Source: Plasmodium brasilianum (Eukaryota; Apicomplexa; Aconoidasida; Haemosporida; Plasmodiidae). Taken from it: a stretch of DNA of 64,000 nt. Below the pieces are notes generated by a model, which searched no databases, was not told the origin of the DNA, and saw nothing but the letters and a program-made list of their open reading frames with translations. The stretch spans positions 2,636,501 to 2,700,500 of the forward strand of contig NC_090127.1 of assembly GCF_023973825.1 (NCBI RefSeq), in the 5' to 3' direction. Shown piece after piece: positions 1 to 10,574 of the stretch. Numbering within the stretch: position 1 is the first letter of the stretch; the number at the start of each line of letters is the position of its first letter. Both the position numbers and the translations under genes were made by a program.

Positions 1-496
1 GCTTAATAATGAACTGTTATTTTTGTTATTTATTTTTATGTATTTATTTTAAGTATATATGTTCATGTTTTTTATTCATGTTACTTATTTATACCATTGA
101 TTTATGCCAATTATTTATGCCAATTATTTTTGCCAATTATTTTTGCCAATTATTTATGGAATTTATTTAGTTTTTTTTTTTCGAGCGATTTGAGTTATTG
201 CATAAAATAAATATGGTATGTTCAGTAAATTGTAGAAAGAACATCCATTGTAATTTCGAGTTGGTAAAATTAAGATAAAATTTACGTTTCATTATGTATG
301 TACATATACACATGTACATGTACATATATATATATATATATAACAGTGTGAATAGCGTCCATAAAAGTTATTAACTTCGTAATGAAGTTACCGAGGAATT
401 CCCCAATTAACAGCTACTTGAAAATGTATGAACAGATATTACTTTTGTTTGTACATGTATAATATATTTGTAATTTTAGAAAAAAAAAAAAAAAAA
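1..496. other. Upstream region of HUB1, no gene seen
   Basis: This is AT-rich flank with no convincing ORF. It holds a short array of a CCAAT-containing unit at about 101-160 and a (TA)n tract at about 325-341. An A17 run directly precedes the HUB1 start codon. Confidence 0.6.
101..160. repeat. Short CCAATTATTT tandem repeat (about 4-5 units)
   Basis: Units of 12-13 bases built on GCCAATTATTT(A/T) are repeated head to tail. Each carries a CCAAT pentamer. The array lies about 340 bases upstream of the HUB1 start, so it may be promoter sequence, but no function can be shown from sequence alone. Confidence 0.6.
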
Positions 497-893
497 ATGA
501 TAGAAATAATACTCAACGATCGACTGGGAAAAAAAATTCGAGTGAAATGTAACCCGGATGATACCATCGGAGATTTAAAGAAACTTGTGGCTGCGCAGAC
601 AGGTTATACACCATTTTGAGATTTAACTGTATAGACTGTTCCTGTGTGTATAAATAAATGCATGATACGTATATGTGTAGATACGTATATACATATATAT
701 ATATATATGTATATATATATATGTATATGCATGTACGTGTGTACAAATCAGTTGTATACTTCTCACCCCACGTACAGGAACAAGAGCTGACAAAATAAGA
801 ATACAGAAATGGTATACTATATATAAAGATCATATCACATTACAAGACTATGAAATAAAAGATGGAATGAACCTTGAATTATATTACAACTAA
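497..893 (+). CDS. HUB1: Ubiquitin-like protein Hub1/UBL5
   Basis: The gene has two exons, 497..602 and 778..893, joined in phase 1 across a 175-base GT..AG intron that contains (TA)n. The joined product is 73 residues, the usual family length. It starts [20 protein letters not shown] and carries [18 protein letters not shown], then [20 protein letters not shown], and ends NLELYYN. These are Hub1/UBL5 hallmarks, including the di-tyrosine C-terminus instead of the di-glycine of ubiquitin. Hub1 binds the spliceosomal protein Snu66 non-covalently through HIND motifs and tunes splice-site choice; that role is family knowledge. Without splicing, exon 1 reads through to a stop at 617-619, so the intron must be removed. 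It is one of two splicing factors in the window, the other being CWC22. Confidence 0.96.
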
Positions 894-1031
894 AGTTATA
901 TAGTGAAGACGGTGCATGGGCAGATACCTTGAGAATATTCGCATATCTATCTATATATATCTGTCTATATCTATCTATCTATATCTATCTAGATATCTAT
1001 ATCTATCTATCTATCTATCTATCTATATCTT

Positions 1032-1064
<33 letters not shown>

Positions 1065-1534
1065 ATGCTCATGGGTACATATCGTGATATAGAGGGAAAC
1101 ATAAATCAGATTTAAGAATAGGTAGCGGACGAGGTAGAGGACAACGAAGATTAACAGTGAAATCAAGGTGTTACATATTTGATACAACTTACTATCCATA
1201 GTTTGAATTTTTTTGAACATACAATTTTGCATTTTTTTTTTTTTTTTTTCTTATAAGCAACCGCACACACAAAAAAGAGTATATCTACAATATGAATATA
1301 CATTTTTTAAAAATTTAGGTTAAATTTTTTTTTATGCATTATTACACTACAACGTATATGTTGACACGTTTCTTTCTTTTTTAATTTTTTAATTATTTTT
1401 TTTAACTTGAATGACATAATTTATTTTTGTATTCCCGTTAAACTTTTTTATTTTTTTCGTTACTGTCACATTGGGCGATATGGTTTTACTCTTACATACG
1501 CGTTCACACATAAGCGTGCATGTGCATTCGTACG

Positions 1535-1575
<41 letters not shown>

Positions 1576-1797
1576 GTATATGTATATATATATATATGCA
1601 TATATACTCAATAGTACATACGAATTTTCCGCGTTACCCATTAGTGATACATACTACATAATAACTCTTCTTTGTAATTGTAAAATTTTTTTTTTTTAAT
1701 TTTTTGTATCAGAAGATGATAAACTTCAAAAGGCATGCAAAAATTTGAGAAATAAAAAAAAAAATAAAATGAAATTTTAATAAGGCTTTTCCTTAAC

Positions 1798-2237
1798 ATG
1801 GAAAAGCAAAAGGGTAATGAAGTGTTTGATATAATAAGGATGTACACAAATAATACAAAAAACAGAGTTTTAACTACTTGAATCTTTACTAACATTTGAT
1901 GTACCCTTTAGTTTACGGGCATACTTCGAACGAACATGTTTTATGTATAAACATACTTTTGCATTTGCATTTGTATTAGCGTTTGTTGTTGCTTTTACTT
2001 TTACTTTTCATACATTCGTTATTATATCTTATTTGTATGTTTTTCTTTTATTTTTTTAACTCGTCCAAATACATTTATATAAATATATATATATGTATAT
2101 GTTTATATGTACATGTATCTATGTACGCGTATTTATCGTACGAGTGGGCAATACCTAAATTTTGCCTATTTTTTGCTTGTTCAACATTGGGATGGCCTTT
2201 TTTCTCAATTTTTAACAACACAGTAGTGGTAGAATAA
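1798..2237 (+). CDS. Possible tiny two-exon membrane protein (unrecognised)
   Basis: Two pieces look more like protein than the surrounding (TA)n sequence. At 1798 an ATG opens MEKQKGNEVFDIIRMYTNNT and runs to a stop near 1881. From about 2142 the frame reads WAIPKFCLFFACSTLGW, then PFFSIFNNTVVVE, and stops at 2237. A phase-0 join from AGA|GT at about 1869 to GAG|TGG at 2142 would give a protein of about 53 residues with one hydrophobic helix. Both splice sites are weak: the donor is GTTTTA and the acceptor has little pyrimidine tract. The second piece could instead be read from the ATG at 2122. I do not recognise the family. Confidence 0.25.
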
Positions 2238-2882
2238 CTTCACATGAAAAAATAATATGACACATAATATTCTATTTTTTGTAAAAAAAAAAAAAAGAGA
2301 AAAACTATAGCATTTTTTTTTTTTTGTAAAAAAAAAAAGAAAAAAAAAGAAAAAAAAAGAAAAATTACAGCAATTTTTTTTTTTTTCTTTTAAAACATAA
2401 TAAATTTATTTTTTTGAATAATGGGTTTACAAAAATTCGATAAGTTCATATATTCCTAGGTTTGTACACGCCTCAGTGGTACAGTGTTACGTGGTAAGCT
2501 ACATAAGTAATACATATACAGAAATGTATGCATATTTTTACCCCTTTGTGTACGCCCATAAATGACCTCACTGTTTTAATTTTGAAAAGTTAGTGGATGA
2601 ATGAAAAATTATTTGAAAAGGAGCATTCCATCAAGATTCCTTAAATTGGTGTTCATTTTAAGCTGTATATAAATATATACAAAATATATATATGTACAGA
2701 GCATATGCTGTAAGTGAAGCCTTATAATACCTATGCATATGCATACGTACATGTGTATATATGCACATATACATATCTACATAGGAGTAAACAACACCCA
2801 TATGCCGTTCTTTCTTGGTGCATCACCTCTAGTTTGAGCTAAGCTTTTTCAAATCAGTTATTCTGACCGTGCCCATGTGTAC

Positions 2883-2926
<44 letters not shown>

Positions 2927-3123
2927 ATATGGGAATATACAAAATATCCTTTTTTTTCTGAGTATATATGTGTGTGGGTATTTGCAAGGATACTAGCGTA
3001 TATTTATACACATGTGCACATATTTGTATGCTTTGAATTTGCTGCTTTCCCTCAGAGCATAGGAATATTCAGTGGTGAGAGCAAAAATAGGGATCATTTT
3101 ACAGAATAAGGTAAGTGAGGGGG

Positions 3124-3345
3124 GAAACAAATAAGCAGATAAACAAATACACAAGCAAATAAACAAATACCCAAGCAAATAAACAAATACACAAGCAAAT
3201 AAACAAATAAGCTAGCAAATAAACAAATAAGCTAGCAAATAAACAAATAAGCTAGCAAATAAACAAATAAGCTAGCAAATAAACAAATAAGCTAGCAAAT
3301 AAACAAATAAGCTAGCAAATAAACAAATAAGCTAGCAAATAAACA
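3124..3345. repeat. 20-bp minisatellite just upstream of the 780-residue gene
   Basis: About 11 head-to-tail copies of a 20-base unit, AAGCTAGCAAATAAACAAAT in the homogeneous part. The first copies are diverged (ACACAAGC, ACCCAAGC). The later 7-8 copies are nearly identical and contain the palindrome GCTAGC. The array ends about 40 bases before the ATG at 3384, so it probably lies in the 5' UTR or core promoter. Confidence 0.9.
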
Positions 3346-3383
3346 AACGAATAGACTAACTGACTACCCGTTTAGCGGCGAAG

Positions 3384-5726
3384 ATGAGCAGGGGGCTGAC
3401 GAAGCTGCTGGAAGTGAGTCTTTTTGTTGGGGGCTTCCTAGTAATCTGGTATGTGACAGGAGAAAGGATGTTTAAGAGGAAAAAACAAATAGTGAAGGAA
3501 AATATATTGTTAATACTTAGACACCTGTGCTTAGAAATATATAAAGTATTAAATGAGACTTCAAAAACTACGAGAAATGTGTACGATATGCTTAAAAATG
3601 AACCGAATGCAAGTATTGAGTTAAGCAAATTGGAGGAAGTGCTATTAAATAATGGGTATAAAAAAAAAATCGAAGAAGCTGAAAAAGAAGTATTAGATAG
3701 ATTTAAAATAAGTGTTGACGATTTTTACGAAGAATTAAAAAACTATGAAAAAGATGAGGATGTACAGAAATATTTAGATTCAATTAAAAAAATGTATAAT
3801 GAGTCTTTACTTGGATTTCAGCCAAAATTACCATCAATTGATCAAAATATATCACAAGATGTAATTATCAATTTAACAAATTTAATATATAAAGAAAAAA
3901 GAAAAGTATATAAATCAAAAATTGATTCAATGATTAAAAAAGACGAAAATTTCAATATCGATACCACATTTTCAAATTCAGAATTTTTTGAAAAATTGCA
4001 AAAGTCAACTGAACATGTAGAGGAAAAAATTATTAAAGAGAACTCAGATCTTGTCCCAAATATGTTTACTTTTAAATATTTAGTAAACTACTATTCGAAT
4101 GATACCAGTTTTTTGCAAAAAAAGAAATATTTGGAATCCAAGCACGGCGAAAAAATGATCAAAATTTTGAAAATAAAGAAAAACAAGAGAAAGAAAAAGT
4201 GTGCAAAGGATAATGGTAGTAACAATGGAAGCAACAATGGCAGTAACAATGGCAGTATCAATAGCAGCATAAGGAGCATTCCCAGTCAAAATTCACTGAT
4301 GGGCAATACCAGTTCGGACAAAAATGGTGGAAGTGGTGGTGGTATCGGTAATAGCAGTAACAACAGTAACAGTAACATTGACAGTAAAAGCAAAATTAAA
4401 TGTAATAATAATAGTAATTGTAGCAGCAGTAGTAGTATTGGTAACTTCGAAAACAAATTTATTTCTGGTGAAGTCAAGGCAAGTGAGGCACCCCCCGAGT
4501 TAAATGCCGATGAAAAACTTAACGCTACTGAGGAAAATAAAACGCAGAAAGATGTAATAACTAATGCACATGAACCCAAAAAAGACAAAGAAATGTTTCA
4601 ACACATTAGTTATAGCTATAATGAGAATAATGAAAATAACAATACTTCTTATACTACCAATTATCAGCAAGATAAAGGAAACGATGGTTTTCTCCAAATG
4701 GATGGTAGGTATGATTTGAAACGAGTGGAAGTGGAAGATCAAATGGAGATAAATGAGCTAAGCGGGATGAATGAAATAAATGAGAATTCAGTTGTAACCA
4801 ATTTAAATTATGTGCAGGATAGTAAAAGTGAAGAGATAGCGGAGGACGGGAGAGAACAAGTGAACGAAGCAAATGGAGAGGAGGGCAGGAGAGGAGTAGT
4901 AGAATATGTAGAAGGAAGTACGCACAAAGACACGGAAAAGGAAAAATGCATGTTCACAAAAAAAGAATCATTTGAAGATGAAGAGAAAATAAGAGTAGGG
5001 AGTATTACAGAAAAGAAAGACGTTGAAAATGTTAATGAAAATATAAATATAACGCTAGAATTAAAAGAAATTATAGAAAACAAAGTACATGGGGAGGGTG
5101 AACATGCTATATACAAGGATGAATTACAATTAGAAAAAACAGCACACAGTAATGAAGTTGCTAAGGGGAACAGTGTAATGAATGAAAAAGAGGAAATTAA
5201 TGAAGAGGGTAAAGAAGCAGTTGGAAAAAATGGCGTTGCTGACGATATAGGAGAAGACTGTGAAAATGCACAGAGTGTATCTGAGAACGATGATACAGGT
5301 GAAGGTGCAGATGCAGATGCAGGTGAAACGACTGAGTGGAAAACCGTCGACGAGAATGAAAACGAAGAGGAAAATGAATCGAAAGAACCGAATGAGGATA
5401 GCAAAAATTTATATGATGCAAAAGAGGAAGATAAATGGAGTTTGTCGGAGATGCTATCACACAAAGATGAATCCAATGAAAATGAAAATGAAGAAAATGA
5501 GAAATTAGCAAATGAGAAATTAGCAAATGAGAAATTAGCAAATGAGAAATTAGCAAATGAGGAATTAGCAAATGAGGAATTAGCAAATGAGGAATTAGCA
5601 AATGAGAAATTAGCAAAAGATAAATTGGCAGATGAAAAAGATGATGAAAATAAGAAAAATAGCTTAACCAAAAATGTGACGCAAAAAAAAAAAAAGAAAA
5701 AAAAAAATTCGAAAAAAAATATATAA
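3384..5726 (+). CDS. Conserved Plasmodium-type protein, N-terminal membrane anchor, acidic repeat-rich tail, unknown function
   Basis: A single 780-residue reading frame. Residues 9-25 (LEVSLFVGGFLVIWYVT) form one hydrophobic segment followed by a basic stretch (ERMFKRKKQ), which suggests a signal anchor with the bulk on one side of a membrane. Residues 30-250 are a helical, Lys/Glu-rich, non-repetitive region likely to be the conserved part. After about residue 270 come Ser/Asn tracts (NGSNNGSNNGS) and a long acidic Glu/Asn-rich stretch. A 15-base array at about 5500-5625 encodes ANEKL/ANEEL repeats, and the protein ends in a poly-lysine tail. No enzymatic motif is visible and I cannot name a family. 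The ATG at 3384 is the first in frame and sets up the membrane segment, so I take it as the start. Confidence 0.8.
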   Translation: MSRGLTKLLEVSLFVGGFLVIWYVTGERMFKRKKQIVKENILLILRHLCLEIYKVLNETSKTTRNVYDMLKNEPNASIELSKLEEVLLNNGYKKKIEEAEKEVLDRFKISVDDFYEELKNYEKDEDVQKYLDSIKKMYNESLLGFQPKLPSIDQNISQDVIINLTNLIYKEKRKVYKSKIDSMIKKDENFNIDTTFSNSEFFEKLQKSTEHVEEKIIKENSDLVPNMFTFKYLVNYYSNDTSFLQKKKYLESKHGEKMIKILKIKKNKRKKKCAKDNGSNNGSNNGSNNGSINSSIRSIPSQNSLMGNTSSDKNGGSGGGIGNSSNNSNSNIDSKSKIKCNNNSNCSSSSSIGNFENKFISGEVKASEAPPELNADEKLNATEENKTQKDVITNAHEPKKDKEMFQHISYSYNENNENNNTSYTTNYQQDKGNDGFLQMDGRYDLKRVEVEDQMEINELSGMNEINENSVVTNLNYVQDSKSEEIAEDGREQVNEANGEEGRRGVVEYVEGSTHKDTEKEKCMFTKKESFEDEEKIRVGSITEKKDVENVNENINITLELKEIIENKVHGEGEHAIYKDELQLEKTAHSNEVAKGNSVMNEKEEINEEGKEAVGKNGVADDIGEDCENAQSVSENDDTGEGADADAGETTEWKTVDENENEEENESKEPNEDSKNLYDAKEEDKWSLSEMLSHKDESNENENEENEKLANEKLANEKLANEKLANEELANEELANEELANEKLAKDKLADEKDDENKKNSLTKNVTQKKKKKKKNSKKNI
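5500..5625 (+). repeat. 15-bp coding repeat (ANEKL/ANEEL) in the 780-residue protein
   Basis: About eight copies of a 15-base unit close to GCAAATGAGAAATTA encode ANEKL, with some GAA variants giving ANEEL. The array keeps frame because the unit is a multiple of three. It lies in the charged, presumably disordered C-terminal tail. Confidence 0.9.
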
Positions 5727-7402
5727 ATATGTGTATTAAAAAAGAGTAAATAAATAAATAATTGGCATTCTATTTTTTTAAATTAAAAAGAGCCGTTTCA
5801 GTTACTGCATTATACGTACATAGGTACACAAGTATATATGTACATGCGTACGTGTGTATATACGTATGTACGCTTTATTCATTATGCATACGTATACGTG
5901 TGTATTGACGTATATAATTTTTTTTACATTCCAGAAAAAAAATTAATTTTAATTTAGCTATTTGTTGTACATTAACAGTTTCATATTTCCATATGTAATT
6001 CAGCCCACGCACTGATATATGCAGACAGATATATGTAATTAGTGTTGTTTTAACAGTAACCAGTTTTTTAAAATTAATTTTATTTTGTATTAATAATTAA
6101 AGCTTTTGTAAACTTTTACATACATATATATGTATGTATATATATATATATATATATTAATGCATATATATTAACATGCATACTAAGGAATATATTTTTA
6201 GGTATACATATAAATGCGTATTCATATATATATAAGCGTACATGCATATATTAATGTTTATATTCTTATATACTATTTTTATGACCACATAATTTTTAAA
6301 AACTCTTTAAAATTAAAACACCAAGAATTTAATTAAAAAATACGCAGAAATTTTTTTAAAATTGTACTTACCTTATAAGATTATGTATGGGCTTGTCTTG
6401 AACATATCGTAAAATAGCTGAAATGAGTAAAATGACCGAAATGAGTAAAATGACCGAAATGAGTAAAATGACCGAAATGAGTAAAATGACCGAAATGAGT
6501 AAAATGACTGAAATGAGTAAAATGGTTGGAACGACTTAAAAGACGGAAACTGCTGTAGTTATCTTAAGGAAATTCAAATTAAAGTGTTAACACCCTCCTT
6601 ATGAATGTGCATATATTACAGTACAGCAAGTCCAGTAAATGAAGGTGTTCTTTTTTTTTTTTTTTTTTTCAGAATAGCGTATTTTTTTTAAAAAAGAAAT
6701 AAAAAAAATATATGCTATTACAATTACTCTATTTAAAAAAAAAAAAAAAAAAAAGAATTTTAAAAATTATTTGAAGGTCTTTTTCGAATCCTTATTTGTA
6801 GAATATGCAATGCTTTTTTTTTTTTTTTTTTTTTTTTACTTTTTACTTTTTACTTTTTTCTTTGTTCTTTCATAGTATATACAATAACATGCAAAAAGGA
6901 AAAAAATAATATTATTAATCATGAAAGGAAGTATAAGAATATATTTGAAAAATTAAAACAAAATATTTTATTTATAAAAAAATTAAAATTATATATAAAC
7001 ACTTCAAATTTTGATAAGTATATTTTAAATTAGACATAATATTACATAAAAAAAAAAAAAAAAAAAAAAAAAATTAAAATTTTGATAAATTTTGTTTATA
7101 TTTGAACTTAATTCAATTTAATCTTATAATTGATGTTTTTCATAGCACAACACATTCCATAAAATAATTTAAGGGGATATGCAGAAACCCACATGTATTA
7201 TTATGCTTTTTTTTCCCGTATTTTATTTTCCTTTTTATTGTATTCCTTTATTTTATTTTTAAATATTATATCAAGAGGCTCCTCGTATTAAATAAAAAAA
7301 AATTAAAGAAAAAAAAAAAAAACAAAAATCTTTTATTCATAATTTATGAAGTTTAAAGATTAATCATTTTAAAAAATTTATTATTTTTTTTTTTTTTCGA
7401 CC
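5727..7402. other. Intergenic region, repeats and homopolymers, no gene seen
   Basis: Contains TA/TG-rich microsatellites (5815-5900, 6120-6260), an 18-bp minisatellite at 6415-6530, and long A or T tracts at 6650-6670, 6737-6754, 6815-6838, 7050-7072 and 7384-7397. I see no coding signal on either strand. Confidence 0.6.
6415..6530. repeat. 18-bp minisatellite (GAAATGAGTAAAATGACC)
   Basis: About six tandem copies of an 18-base unit, nearly perfect, with a change to GACTG and then GGTTG at the right edge. It is intergenic, about 700 bases after one gene and 900 before the next. Confidence 0.9.
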
Positions 7403-8402
7403 ATGGTTCCTTTAATCAAGAATATACCAAATTTTAGCTTAAGATTTTTATCAATGGCTTCGGGTATAAGTTATTTAATTATTTTTTTTCTCCAAAGTGT
7501 AATGTTATCTGAAAGTTGACACATGTATCTTGTGTGTTTGTGTATATGTGTGTTTGTGTATATGTGTGTTTGTGTATATGTGTGTTTGTGTATATGTGTA
7601 TGTGTGTATATGCGTATGTGTGTATATGCGTATGTGTGTATATGCGTATGTGTGTATATGCGTATGTGTGTATACGTTTATGTGTGTATACGTTTATGTG
7701 GGTATATGTTTATGTGGGTATATGTTTATGTGGGTATATGCGTATGTGTGTATATGCGTATGTGTGTATATGCGTATGTGTGTATATGCGTATGTGTGTA
7801 TATGCGTATGTGGGTATATGTTTATGTGGGTATAAGCGTATGTGCTTATGTTCACATTTTTTTTGCGTATGAGCGCAATGTGTATACGCATAACAACAAG
7901 CCTGTATGTTTCCCTTATGTAATGCGTCAACCGTTCTAACTTCCTCTAATTTTCCCATATAACATGTATATTTTTATAAAAATTTTTTTTCGATTTTGTT
8001 CTTGTCTTAATAGGAGCACTGATGATAACAGCTGGAATTTTAAACGTCTTTAATTTATTTCAAATAGTTATAAATTTATACATTATATGTTCGGGGGTAT
8101 TGTTAATTTTATGTGATATAAAAACGTTTACCTTTTATAGATATATAGAGTTCTTATTCACAGTGGTTGGTAGAAGTCTTTATATTCTTATAATAGCATC
8201 GATTATAATTAATAAAGGGTTACTTAGTTTATTAATAGGATTAATCCTTATTGTAATAGCGGCCATGTATGTCACATTAGGTTATTATAATGGTATACCT
8301 ATACCACTTATGGATAAACGTAATTGCGTGAGTAGCTTCCCAGATCAGAAAAATAATGCAAGAAGTACTTGTTCTATGGAAACAACAGATGGTTTTAATT
8401 AA
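7403..8402 (+). CDS. COPI-associated / TVP15-like four-TM Golgi membrane protein
   Basis: Two exons, 7403..7463 and 8014..8402, join in phase 1 (TCG G|GT ... TAG|GA GCA) to give 149 residues starting MVPLIKNIPNFSLRFLSMAS. Four hydrophobic helices are visible, roughly residues 15-34, 37-54, 65-85 and 88-108, with short loops and a hydrophilic tail. The layout, the length and the ITAGILNVFNLF / GYYNGIPIPL regions fit the COPI-associated (TVP15) family, which sits in the Golgi and is linked to retrograde vesicle traffic (family knowledge). The second exon alone has a methionine at 8022, but the exon 1 reading is needed for a complete first helix. The 550-base intron is largely a GT-rich minisatellite. 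The family call is by topology and pattern, so it is moderately sure. Confidence 0.75.
7540..7835. repeat. GT-rich 18-bp minisatellite inside the intron of the COPI-associated gene
   Basis: More than 15 copies of an approximately 18-base unit such as TGTGTATATGCGTATGTG, with blocks of variants (TGTTTGTGTATA, TACGTTTATGTG, GGGTATATGTTT). Open reading frames run across it in several frames on both strands only because the unit lacks stops; these are not genes. It fills more than half of the intron 7464..8013. Confidence 0.9.
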
Positions 8403-10574
8403 TTCGTATTGAAACACAGATGAAGATGAAACAAATTCGAAGACCTTTATATGTACTTTAAAATTATATGCATTTTATATTCCTTTATTCCCTTATTCCT
8501 TTATTCTATATTATTCCTTTATTTTTTTTATGTATTTGTCTTGTCCGTTTCCACCTTCCACATTTATATGATATAATGAATGTTTTAATCGCGTTAATAA
8601 AACATAATTTTTTTATGTGCTTTTTAAAAAAAAAAAAAAAAAAAGAAATATTTAAAAATTTATGTATTCATGCTTTATTTAAATTTTCCCTTTTATTAAC
8701 AAGTGTTTAAATGTTTATTTCTGATAAAAAAGATACATATGTGAATATGTGCGCGCATACGCACATACATACATACATATATGTATATGCATATATAATA
8801 TATATATGTTCACGCGTGTATGCAACACATATAAGTAGTACGTTCCCCTAATGGCATATAAGTACATTATAGTAAATTAAAGAATATAATTTATTATGTT
8901 GTACCGTAATGTACCGTACTGTACCGCATTGTACTGTATTATACTATATTATATGTTTTTTTTTTTTTTTTTTCGCCACCTTTCTTTGTATTATGTGCTC
9001 ATTTAAATATCTTTCCTGCATTTTTTACTTAATAGTTGAAATTGTATTTTATTTTATTTTATTTATTTTTTTTTCTGATGTTATAAAATTTTGGTACAGG
9101 ACTTTTTTAACAAATGGACGTACATTACGCTTCTTTTTTGAAAGAAATAGTGTAACATACATATATATATGTACATATCTACACATTTACATATACATAA
9201 TATAATTAAATAGTCTAAAATGGTAGAAACAAACGATGCGTGAACATTTTATATTAAACGATTAATTCTGATTTTATGAAACCATCAAGTAAAAGACATT
9301 AGCATATTAGTACGTATCATGTTTTGGATGATGTGATATACAGCAGAATAAAGTATTATCATTGCTCTCGTCATTATTAAAAAAAAAAAAAAAGAAGATT
9401 ACAATAAAGACATACATTACTTTGGAGCAAATTAAAAAAAATATATATATCGTATAAAAAAAAGCAAAATTTTTTTCTTTCCAGATGTACCTCAAACAAC
9501 CCCAAAATGTAATTCGTAAATTTTTGGAAAATATTACAACGATTGTTTAGGTATATCTATACATACATATAGAAATATAGAAATATACATATACATATAT
9601 ATATATATTATATATATATATAATATATATTATACATGCATTTATATGTACATATATCTTCTATATGAATAAAGTTGAATACCATTTTGAAAAACTCCTC
9701 TCATCCTTATAATTATATCTAGCTCGCAATAGTAGCTAATGAAATGTTTCTTATAACAGTGAAATATGTGTTGTGAACACATGTACTTGTACATATATTT
9801 TTTTTTTGGTTGTATGAAACTTTTTTTATATTGTCAACAAACATGGTATTTTATTATGCTTAAATATACATTAAAACGTAGGAAAAAAAAAGAAAAAAAG
9901 AAAAAGAGAAAAGGATGAAAGTAATATTCTTCTTTTTTTGCAATACTGAAATTCTTTATATTAAGTTCATTACTAACCGTTTAAATGGTACATTTTTAAT
10001 TTATTACAATTTGAATTTAATTAAAAATAAATCATTCACATATTATAAAGTTTATAAGAAAAAAGTATAATAACAAACTTTTATTTCTTATTTATTATTA
10101 CACTATGAACTGTTCACAAAATGTGTGTGTGGTGTAAAATAAATTAATATATATATATGAACAAGGAGTAAAGTAATATTAACAATTCGTTAAAAAAGTA
10201 CTAGCAATTCAATGATAAAATATGAACAGTTCATAAATAAGGTAAGAATAGCTTAATAAAAATGCATGAACAGTTCATTAAAAAGGGATAAGCAGTTCAT
10301 TCAAAAGGTATGAAAGTTCATTAATAAGAAATGAACAATTCACTAAAATGGTATGAATAATTCACTAAAAGGTATGAACAATTCACTAAATGGTATGAAC
10401 AATTCACTAAATGGTATGAACAATTCACTAAATGGTATGAACAATTCACTAAATGGTATGAACAATTCACTAAATGGTATGAACAATTCACTAAAATGAT
10501 ATGAATAGCTTATTATAAAGACTTAAATAGCCACTAAAAAAGTATGAACAAGAAATAAATTTTTTTTTTTTTTT
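8403..10574. other. Intergenic region, no gene seen
   Basis: Contains A/T tracts, a decamer-like repeat of TGTACCGTAA type at about 8895-8950, (TA)n at 9595-9625, and a 21-bp minisatellite at 10361-10500 with decayed copies back to about 10210. It is the 3' flank shared by the COPI-associated gene and the converging CacyBP gene. Short T-rich open frames here are not convincing. Confidence 0.6.
10210..10500. repeat. 21-bp minisatellite (GGTATGAACAATTCACTAAAT) with diverged flank
   Basis: About seven near-identical 21-base copies at 10361-10500. To their left, from about 10210, are more diverged relatives in which GAACAGTTCATTAA replaces GAACAATTCACTAA. The array lies about 75 bases beyond the stop codon of the CacyBP gene, so it could be in its 3' UTR. 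Confidence 0.85.

Larger units (their letters stand above)
894..3383. other. Intergenic region, low-complexity, one weak gene candidate inside
   Basis: AT-rich sequence with TATC/TA microsatellites at about 950-1050, (TA)n at 1535-1600 and 2887-2922, several A and T tracts (2284-2380) and a 20-bp minisatellite at 3124-3345. Only one weak gene candidate (1798-2237) is seen; the rest appears non-coding. Confidence 0.6.

Noticed and set aside
4808..5671. A 287-codon minus-strand open frame over the acidic gene
   Set aside because: Ser/Phe-rich antisense of GAA/AAT/GCA codons and fully inside the plus-strand gene.
7516..7939. Several 100-138 codon open frames in the GT minisatellite
   Set aside because: Stop-free repeat unit in an intron; the frames are Cys/Val/Tyr-only and found in all three phases.
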